This document shows positions 18,904 to 26,164 of a stretch of 26,164 nucleotides of DNA, piece after piece. The translations under genes were made by a program, and so were the position numbers. The stretch spans positions 1-26,164 of the forward strand of contig SSBO01000042.1 in assembly GCA_005281725.1 (NCBI GenBank). Reading direction: 5' to 3'. The notes below the pieces were generated by a model. It worked only from the letters and a program-made list of their open reading frames with translations, was not told the origin of the DNA and did not search any database. Numbering within the stretch: position 1 is the stretch's first letter; every line of letters begins with the position of its first letter. Source of the DNA: Wuchereria bancrofti (lineage: Eukaryota > Nematoda > Chromadorea > Rhabditida > Onchocercidae).

Positions 18904-19535
18904 GAATCAAAGATGATCAATAACTAAAAAACAGAATTACGTAGGCATTTAGTAAGGATATGTAGTTGACAAGTGTTTATATGGAATTAATCTAATCATT
19001 TATTTTAATCCATCGTGTTGGTAGCTATATGATGATAAATGATAAGAGAGTAAGTCGAATAGAAAAATGATATTATTGAAAGCGCTTGTTTTTATGAAAT
19101 ACAGAAAAAGCTTTCGATTTTAGTATTATTTTAATCAAATTTGTTTTAAATATTTACTTGTTTAAATTCATATATTAATATATGAACTTCATACGAAATA
19201 TTCATTAATCCATATGTTGAAAAGTGAGAAGAGAAAAGGGAGAGAGGGGGAAAAAAGGGAAAATGAAAGCTATATTTTTCAAGGTGTTAAATTGGATTTA
19301 AATTGCATTTTAATCAATTAGTCTTTATTAGTTGATAAAATAAAATGATTACTTAGCATTAGCATATATGATACAATCTTTTAGTTAAAACTATTTTCTA
19401 CTTTTCTCTACTTAATTAATGAAACATAAACAGATGCTTTGGAAACGGAATAGATTAAGAATTTTTTAAATTTAAAATCAATTTGATCTGCTTGTTTTAT
19501 GATTATAATTAATTTGGAACTAACTTTTTTTAATT
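18904..19535. other. AT-rich noncoding stretch
   Basis: No gene seen on either strand. Contains a purine-rich run (AGAGAAAAGGGAGAGAGGGG and following, about 19230-19265). Confidence 0.7.
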
Positions 19536-19602
19536 TGGTTATGAATTTCTCAACAACAATGCTTGTAACATATAAAAACATACCAAAAAAATACTTTTTT
19601 AA

Positions 19603-19864
19603 TTAAAAATAATTTAAATTGAAAATCAATGAGAACAATAAAACTAGCAAAAAATTTTGTAATTTATTTGTAAAGATTAAAATAGTTCCAACAAATGGTC
19701 TGACCTGAAAATAATTTAAAATATGAACACTATAAATTGCTGGCGGATGAACTTTAATATCAAAAGTAGTGATGATAGAGATGATGTATTTAAATATGCT
19801 GTAGTCTGGCAAATATTTCCAAATGTCAAACAATTGAGACATCGGCACTCAAAATAATCATTTT
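19603..19864 (-). other. Exon-like stretch open on both strands (copy 1)
   Basis: On the minus strand two consensus acceptors occur: CAAATTCAG ending at 19865 and AAATTATTTTCAG ending near 19704. One minus frame is open from 19848 to 19603 (PMSQLFDIWKYLPDYSIFKY, later IKVHPPAIYSVHILNYF). A second minus frame entered from the first acceptor reads NDYFECRCLNCLTFGNICQT, with closely spaced Cys. On the plus strand an ATG at 19723 gives 44 codons (NIKSSDDRDDVFKYAVVWQI). Purine-first codon bias is similar in the two complementary frames, so strand and frame cannot be settled. It may be a real exon of an unknown gene. Confidence 0.25.
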
Positions 19865-20425
19865 CTGAATTTGAATCGAAAAAAAATTATATAAGTATAT
19901 TATACATAAGTCGTTCAAAGTAATATTAAATATTTTAGTAACAAGTTTCCAATTTACACAGCAAACTTTAATTAGATAAATAATCGGAACAAAAAATAAA
20001 ACAGTCGCTTATTACTTTAATTTTATGTTAATTGAAAAAATTTGGTTAAAATTTTTAAAATAGAAAAACAAAAATTGACTAATTGAAAGTAAATAGACTT
20101 TGTTAAAAAAAAATTATTTGCAGATTTAGCAATAACTTCCTTGTTCTTTCAACCTTTTTTTCTTTTCTATTATTTTATGAAGTTTTGTTGATAAACAAAA
20201 AGAAAATTATTAAATTTGTTGACAACTGACAAAGAAAAAGAAATTATTTTTCAATCTAGAACTTTGAAACTTTTTATATTATTAATTTATCAATCATTAT
20301 TTCAACTCTGTTTATTTTGTAAGAATTCAAAAAGAAAAGTATACATATTTGAAATTCTTTAAGAAAAAAGTGAGAAAATTCTCTTTTCTTAATACATAAA
20401 AATTTCAATTTTTTCTTTTCCTCCT

Positions 20426-20638
20426 TTATTTTGTTTTCTTTAAAAAAAAATTAAGCAAAAAAAAAGAAAAAAAAAGAGACGAAAGAAAAGAAAATTCTAA
20501 TAAACAGAAAGTGAAAATGAAAAATGTATCATTACATATGATTGAGAAGCAGTAAACAAAAATTTTTGAAGCTTTTACTTCGTCTTCTAATACTTTTAGG
20601 ATTTTAAACAATTTTTGCTGACTTTCTTTAATTTCAAT
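20426..20638 (-). other. Coding-like open frame, strand unresolved (copy 1)
   Basis: The minus frame entered after a TGA at 20639-20641 reads IEIKESQQKLFKILKVLEDE, a helix-like charged stretch, then becomes Phe-rich and likely noncoding after about 20560; a donor could lie at TTT|GTTTAC. On the plus strand, AATACTTTTAG near 20599 is followed by 50-odd open codons. Upstream on the minus strand (20663-20683) there is an 18-of-21 match to the start of the candidate exon at 12046-12066. Confidence 0.2.
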
Positions 20639-21039
20639 TCACTATTGCTTTTTCCGTTCCATGTTCTATCCTTTCGCATAATTGGATTCTATTATATTTC
20701 TCAAAAATTTATTTCTTTCTTTGTTTCTCGCCCTTTTGCTCTTTCTCAAATTTTTTTTTAATTTTATTAAATCTATATTACATTGAAATTATGTTTCATT
20801 TGCATTATATTAAATTTACCTTGCAAATCTTGTTTACATTATATTTTCTTTTGCTTAATTTATATTTTATTCCTCTACTTTACTGTAAGGAATAAGTTAG
20901 AAAATAAAAAAATTTTGCAGAAGGATTGTGCAGAATTTTAAAAGTTTCATAAGCATAAGATAAAGTGAATTAAAAAATTTAAAAGCAATTAAATTTATTG
21001 CTTCAGTGCTAAATTTTTTTACATTTGCAATCATTTTTT

Positions 21040-21040
21040 N
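21040..21040. other. Single-N join between block E copies
   Basis: One N, after which the sequence returns to the equivalent of 19536. Confidence 0.95.
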
Positions 21041-22560
21041 TGGTTATGAATTTCTCAACAACAATGCTTGTAACATATAAAAACATACCAAAAAAATACT
21101 TTTTTAATTAAAAATAATTTAAATTGAAAATCAATGAGAACAATAAAACTAGCAAAAAATTTTGTAATTTATTTGTAAAGATTAAAATAGTTCCAACAAA
21201 TGGTCTGACCTGAAAATAATTTAAAATATGAACACTATAAATTGCTGGCGGATGAACTTTAATATCAAAAGTAGTGATGATAGAGATGATGTATTTAAAT
21301 ATGCTGTAGTCTGGCAAATATTTCCAAATGTCAAACAATTGAGACATCGGCACTCAAAATAATCATTTTCTGAATTTGAATCGAAAAAAAATTATTACGA
21401 AAAAAAATTATATAAGTATATTATACATAAGTCGTTCAAAGTAATATTAAATATTTTAGTAACAAGTTTCCAATTTACACAGCAAACTTTAATTAGATAA
21501 ATAATCGGAACAAAAAATAAAACAGTCGCTTATTACTTTAATTTTATGTTAATTGAAAAAATTTGGTTAAAATTTTTAAAATAGAAAAACAAAAATTGAC
21601 TAATTGAAAGTAAATAGACTTTGTTAAAAAAAAATTATTTGCAGATTTAGCAATAACTTCCTTGTTCTTTCAACCTTTTTTTCTTTTCTATTATTTTATG
21701 AAGTTTTGTTGATAAACAAAAAGAAAATTATTAAATTTGTTGACAACTGACAAAGAAAAAGAAATTATTTTTCAATCTAGAACTTTGAAACTTTTTATAT
21801 TATTAATTTATCAATCATTATTTCAACTCTGTTTATTTTGTAAGAATTCAAAAAGAAAAGTATACATATTTGAAATTCTTTAAGAAAAAAGTGAGAAAAT
21901 TCTCTTTTCTTAATACATAAAAATTTCAATTTTTTCTTTTCCTCCTTTATTTTGTTTTCTTTAAAAAAAAATTAAGCAAAAAAAAAGAAAAAAAAAGAGA
22001 CGAAAGAAAAGAAAATTCTAATAAACAGAAAGTGAAAATGAAAAATGTATCATTACATATGATTGAGAAGCAGTAAACAAAAATTTTTGAAGCTTTTACT
22101 TCGTCTTCTAATACTTTTAGGATTTTAAACAATTTTTGCTGACTTTCTTTAATTTCAATTCACTATTGCTTTTTCCGTTCCATGTTCTATCCTTTCGCAT
22201 AATTGGATTCTATTATATTTCTCAAAAATTTATTTCTTTCTTTGTTTCTCGCCCTTTTGCTCTTTCTCAAATTTTTTTTTAATTTTATTAAATCTATATT
22301 ACATTGAAATTATGTTTCATTTGCATTATATTAAATTTACCTTGCAAATCTTGTTTACATTATATTTTCTTTTGCTTAATTTATATTTTATTCCTCTACT
22401 TTACTGTAAGGAATAAGTTAGAAAATAAAAAAATTTTGCAGAAGGATTGTGCAGAATTTTAAAAGTTTCATAAGCATAAGATAAAGTGAATTAAAAAATT
22501 TAAAAGCAATTAAATTTATTGCTTCAGTGCTAAATTTTTTTACATTTGCAATCATTTTTT
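21041..22560. repeat. Block E copy 2 (1520 bp) with a 16-bp insertion
   Basis: Follows copy 1 at an offset of 1505 up to about 21380, then 1521. The difference is an extra CGAAAAAAAATTATTA unit placed directly beside the existing one near 21380-21410, a local tandem expansion. It carries second copies of the exon-like stretches (21108-21369 and 21947-22159). Confidence 0.96.
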
Positions 22561-23280
22561 TTAAGCAAAAATTGTGACTACTAATTGTTTTGAATTGCTT
22601 AGTCTTCATTTTGAAATTGAAGAATATCAATTAGAATGACATCATAAATTGAATGGATATATTCAAAATTTACCGTAAAAAGTTTGATATTAGAATGTCA
22701 AAATTTTAGCTAAAAGTGCGAACTAATTAACTCAAATCAAAATCAGGACAGCACGGAGTTTTTTATTTTTCTTTTTTCAAATTGAATTAATTAGATAGCA
22801 TCCATTCATTATTAAATTTACATCATATCGTATGAATCGTATAATTAATTTCTCCTATTTTTTTTAAAAAAAAGTAAGGTAATACTTTTGAAAAAAGGTA
22901 TGATTATAATATAGATTAGATAACGAAATGATAATATTTGAAAGTAATAATGTTTAAAAATATAAATGGCAATCTTTGCTATCTTATTTAATAAAGCGAT
23001 AGTGTTTAAAAATGATAATGTTAGGATAGATTAGCTGATAAAATTGCTTCATTAGTTTAGACAAATAAATCTTTCTTAATCAGCATTAATAATTTTGCTT
23101 CTTTTAAAGGATTTTAGTTCAAGAAATACTATTAAAGTTAAAATTCTTCAAATTGGTAATATTATCTTATGTTAATCAATAACATAAATCTGTAATGTTT
23201 CTAGAAAATAGGAAAAAAAACTATTAGCACTTAAACTGACAACATTGCAACTAACTTAATCAACCGTAGCGTTATAGTTG
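22561..23280. other. AT-rich noncoding stretch
   Basis: No supported gene; the minus open frame 22418-22630 is an AT-rich chance frame crossing the end of block E. Confidence 0.7.
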
Positions 23281-23841
23281 TGAATTTATAAGAAATTCCA
23301 ATAAATATTCAACAAGCAAAAAAACATTAAAAAAATATAAAAGCATTAAAAAATACTTAACGAGATGGATAAGTTGTTATATTATGAAAATTAATGCTAA
23401 TTAATCATTTTTTTTCAACAAATAGAATTATATATCATTTCCAAAATAATGCAATCGAATTTTAGATTTATTTAATCAAATTATATATTAAATGAAAAAA
23501 GCGAAATATTTCAATTACCTATTTCTTTTTATTTATTTATTTATTTATTATTTTTTTTTTGAATTCGTAAACTGAACGCTAAAATCTTTATGCATTCTTT
23601 TCCTTTTTTACTGTTTCTTACTAAGTTTTTTTTACATGTTGCTTGTGGTAATTGCATAAAAATTTCCACCTATGCTTAAATTAAGCATTCGCATAATTAT
23701 TTATTTATGTACTTGTATATTTATGTACGTGCTTTTTTTCCTGTTATTTCTTTTTTTTTACTTTTGGTCGAAAATTTCATTTGTTAACATCAAAACAAAA
23801 ATTAAAGAATATTTGTTATTCTGATAAATAATTACCAGTGC

Positions 23842-23903
23842 TTAAAATATTTGAAATGTAATTGTGCATACTATAATACACAATTAAATTTCAAATATTT
23901 TAA
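23842..23903. repeat. Hairpin with 25-bp arms and one mismatch (copy 1)
   Basis: The arm at 23842-23866 (ends GTAATTGTG) and the arm at 23879-23903 (begins CACAATTAAATTTC) are reverse complements at 24 of 25 positions; the 12-base loop is CATACTATAATA. A 62-base near-perfect hairpin has the dimensions of a pre-microRNA and could also be a very short inverted-repeat element. On the minus strand it overlaps the stop of the Cys-containing candidate exon. Confidence 0.85.
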
Positions 23904-24013
23904 AAAAAATGGCGCATTTGGAAAAGTATCAACAATGCAACCATCGTAAAGGCATAGATTCATGATATTATGATAGGATGTCAGATCATTTTTTTCATCA
24001 CAATCTTGCACAT
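23871..24013 (-). CDS. Cys-containing candidate exon of an unknown extracellular protein (copy 1)
   Basis: On the minus strand a strong acceptor (TTAATTTGTTTCAG) ends at 24014. The exon begins with two bases completing a codon, then 46 codons to a TAG at 23871-23873. The frame reads VQDCDEKNDLTSYHNIMN, then LCLYDGCIVDTFPNAPFF. The four Cys include a C-x2-x-D-x-C type spacing (CLYDGC) of the kind seen in secreted disulfide domains. The other two frames from the acceptor hit stops quickly. No upstream exon with a matching phase was found in the window, and the stretch from about residue 34 on is AT-rich and could already be beyond a donor. Family unknown; terminal or internal exon both possible. 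Confidence 0.45.
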
Positions 24014-24117
24014 CTGAAACAAATTAATTTTGCAGATTAGTAAATAATATATTATAGTAAGTAGTAGTGTTTTAAAATTACAGTAATTTTTTTTATTTTT
24101 TTTAGAAAATTAAATGT

Positions 24118-24168
24118 ATATGCGAATTTTATTCGCATATTTCTTAATTGAAAATTTTGATATGCGAA
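24118..24168. repeat. ATATGCGAA inverted repeat plus a third copy
   Basis: ATATGCGAA (24118-24126), five-base loop, TTCGCATAT (24132-24140), then ATATGCGAA again at 24160-24168. Upstream of the Cys-containing exon on the minus strand. Repeated in block F copy 2. Confidence 0.7.
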
Positions 24169-24359
24169 TTTATTCAATTGTTAAATTTTTAAGTACTTTA
24201 AATATGAACCTTTTCAAAATAGGTATTTCAAACGAATTTTAGTAAATATTACGTTTTTAAATAATTATAAATTAAAATTTCTCAAATTGTCCTTTCCTAT
24301 ATTATATCCTGCACAATATAATTATACTTTTATTGTTGTAAAAACAAATTTAATAACCC

Positions 24360-24660
24360 TTTCTTACTGCTCTGCTTCCTTGCGAAACAAAGTAGGTTTC
24401 CTTCCTTGACAGTTCAGATCGTTGACTTCTTTGCCTTCGATACTGGTAGATTCTCGAATCTGTACTGGTTCCGTTCTGTGTACGTGTACTGTGGGAGTCT
24501 TCGTGAAATACTTTATTATTCAAACCTCAAACTTGGGTAATTAAACCACAGATTAACATTAAAAATTATACAACATTACAATAACGAGTTGATACATAAC
24601 ACACGAATATAACTTAATTATAAAACATTTAAAGATGTAAGCAAGCTAGACACTTCCCAA
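24360..24660 (-). mobile_element. GC-richer LTR-like island, possible solo LTR and flank (copy 1)
   Basis: This island is much less AT-rich than its surroundings. Read on the minus strand, a purine run GGTTGGGAAG is followed by TGTCTAGCTTGC (24652 downward); later come AATAAAGTATTTCACGAAG (polyadenylation signal) and an ACA near 24477-24479, giving a TGT...ACA span of about 176 bp. Below it, 24370-24476 stays GC-rich and is open in two minus frames for about 45 codons (for example TEPVQIRESTSIEGKE), ending at a donor-like CA|GTAAGA near 24367. It could be an LTR with adjoining element sequence or a host exon. No target-site duplication is visible. Confidence 0.35.
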
Positions 24661-24762
24661 CCGAGCCATGCCATTACAAGATACTATAAATGGCTTTGTA
24701 AGGAAGAAAATTGGGAGGGATTTTTTGGATGTTAAGGTTACAAAGTAGATTAAAATCACTTA

Positions 24763-24763
24763 N
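24763..24763. other. Single-N join between block F copies
   Basis: One N, after which the sequence returns to the equivalent of 23281. Confidence 0.95.
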
Positions 24764-25336
24764 TGAATTTATAAGAAATTCCAATAAATATTCAACAAGC
24801 AAAAAAACATTAAAAAAATATAAAAGCATTAAAAAATACTTAACGAGATGGATAAGTTGTTATATTATGAAAATTAATGCTAATTAATCATTTTTTTTCA
24901 ACAAATAGAATTATATATCATTTCCAAAATAATGCAATCGAATTTTAGATTTATTTAATCAAATTATATATTAAATTATATATTAAATGAAAAAAGCGAA
25001 ATATTTCAATTACCTATTTCTTTTTATTTATTTATTTATTTATTATTTTTTTTTTGAATTCGTAAACTGAACGCTAAAATCTTTATGCATTCTTTTCCTT
25101 TTTTACTGTTTCTTACTAAGTTTTTTTTACATGTTGCTTGTGGTAATTGCATAAAAATTTCCACCTATGCTTAAATTAAGCATTCGCATAATTATTTATT
25201 TATGTACTTGTATATTTATGTACGTGCTTTTTTTCCTGTTATTTCTTTTTTTTTACTTTTGGTCGAAAATTTCATTTGTTAACATCAAAACAAAAATTAA
25301 AGAATATTTGTTATTCTGATAAATAATTACCAGTGC

Positions 25337-25398
25337 TTAAAATATTTGAAATGTAATTGTGCATACTATAATACACAATTAAATTTCAAATATTTTAA
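25337..25398. repeat. Hairpin with 25-bp arms (copy 2)
   Basis: Same hairpin as 23842-23903 at an offset of 1495, unchanged. Confidence 0.85.
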
Positions 25399-25508
25399 AA
25401 AAAATGGCGCATTTGGAAAAGTATCAACAATGCAACCATCGTAAAGGCATAGATTCATGATATTATGATAGGATGTCAGATCATTTTTTTCATCACAATC
25501 TTGCACAT
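25366..25508 (-). CDS. Cys-containing candidate exon (copy 2)
   Basis: Identical to 23871-24013 at an offset of 1495, including acceptor, frame and stop. The two copies differ elsewhere in the block but not here. Counts as the same locus or its other allele. Confidence 0.43.
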
Positions 25509-25854
25509 CTGAAACAAATTAATTTTGCAGATTAGTAAATAATATATTATAGTAAGTAGTAGTGTTTTAAAATTACAGTAATTTTTTTTATTTTTTTTAG
25601 AAAATTAAATGTATATGCGAATTTTATTCGCATATTTCTTAATTGAAAATTTTGATATGCGAATTTATTCAATTGTTAAATTTTTAAGTACTTTAAATAT
25701 GAACCTTTTCAAAATAGGTATTTCAAACGAATTTTAGTAAATATTACGTTTTTAAATAATTATAAATTAAAATTTCTCAAATTGTCCTTTCCTATATTAT
25801 ATCCTGCACAATATAATTATACTTTTATTGTTGTAAAAACAAATTTAATAACCC

Positions 25855-26155
25855 TTTCTTACTGCTCTGCTTCCTTGCGAAACAAAGTAGGTTTCCTTCC
25901 TTGACAGTTCAGATCGTTGACTTCTTTGCCTTCGATACTGGTAGATTCTCGAATCTGTACTGGTTCCGTTCTGTGTACGTGTACTGTGGGAGTCTTCGTG
26001 AAATACTTTATTATTCAAACCTCAAACTTGGGTAATTAAACCACAGATTAACATTAAAAATTATACAATATTACAATAACGAGTTGATACATAACACACG
26101 AATATAACTTAATTATAAAACATTTAAAGATGTAAGCAAGCTAGACACTTCCCAA
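25855..26155 (-). mobile_element. GC-richer LTR-like island (copy 2)
   Basis: Second copy of 24360-24660 with one substitution (T at 26069); the TGT...ACA span would be 26147-25972. Confidence 0.35.
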
Positions 26156-26164
26156 CCGAGCCAT

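Larger units (their letters stand above)
19536..21039. repeat. Block E copy 1 (1504 bp), repeated at 21041-22560
   Basis: Starts TGGTTATGAATTTCTC and ends before the N at 21040. It differs from copy 2 by lacking a 16-bp tandem unit. Confidence 0.97.
23281..24762. repeat. Block F copy 1 (1482 bp), repeated from 24764 to the window end
   Basis: Starts TGAATTTATAAGAAATTCC and ends before the N at 24763. It holds an ATTT repeat (about 23527-23550), the 25-bp-arm hairpin, the Cys-containing exon and the LTR-like island. Confidence 0.97.
24764..26164. repeat. Block F copy 2, cut by the window end, with a 12-bp insertion and one SNP
   Basis: Follows copy 1 at offset 1483, changing to 1495 after an extra TTATATATTAAA unit near 24964-24990. 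One substitution is visible: C at 24574 against T at 26069. The copy stops at the window edge inside the LTR-like island. Confidence 0.96.

Noticed and set aside
22418..22630. 70-codon minus-strand frame
   Set aside because: Crosses the end of a repeated block, AT-rich composition, no recognisable content.
1..26164. CRISPR arrays, rRNA, tRNA genes or bacterial (endosymbiont-derived) inserts
   Set aside because: Looked for on both strands; no spaced repeats, no tRNA-like folds and no bacterial-type coding sequence were seen.

Overview
The window looks like a piece of a nematode genome, most likely a filarial-type parasite. It is strongly AT-rich (by eye roughly three quarters A+T), has short introns with TTTCAG/TTTTAG-type acceptors, carries a decayed BEL/Pao retrotransposon with an envelope-like region as found in nematodes, and has at least one splice acceptor six bases upstream of an ATG, as expected for spliced-leader trans-splicing. 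The genus cannot be named from the sequence alone.

Layout. 1-5240: a 5'-truncated, inactivated BEL/Pao element on the minus strand, holding the protease/RT boundary, RT, RNase H, integrase and an env-like region with signal peptide and C-terminal membrane segment; gag is absent. 5241-7190: AT-rich DNA with simple repeats and a short 19-bp tandem array. 7191-10543: the last exons of an M28-family glutamate carboxypeptidase II/NAALADase-like gene, carrying a nonsense codon, two frame changes and a splice-phase conflict, so it is called a pseudogene; it appears twice. 10615-10689: a 75-N gap. 10996-15955: a minus-strand locus with a previously unlisted two-exon gene for a small secreted protein (87 aa) and, upstream of it, one or two candidate exons of a second small gene; parts appear two or three times. 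15956-23280: mostly noncoding AT-rich DNA, an ATATG/GATA-rich repeat tract and a few weak exon candidates. 23281-26164: a Cys-containing candidate exon on the minus strand, a 25-bp-arm hairpin and a GC-richer LTR-like island, present twice.

The dominant structural feature is technical. Six times a block is followed by one N and then by a repeat of itself (148 to about 1670 bp), almost identical in sequence. Two of the repeats differ by small tandem expansions and one of these also by a single base. This is what unmerged overlapping contig ends or haplotypes look like, so most duplicated features here should be counted once; the unique content is about 18.4 kb.

The genes do not form an evident pathway. 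The best candidates for something undescribed are the small secreted protein at 11107-11616 with two dibasic-flanked peptides (neuropeptide-precursor-like), its possible operon partner upstream, the Cys-containing exon at 23871-24013, and the hairpin at 23842-23903.
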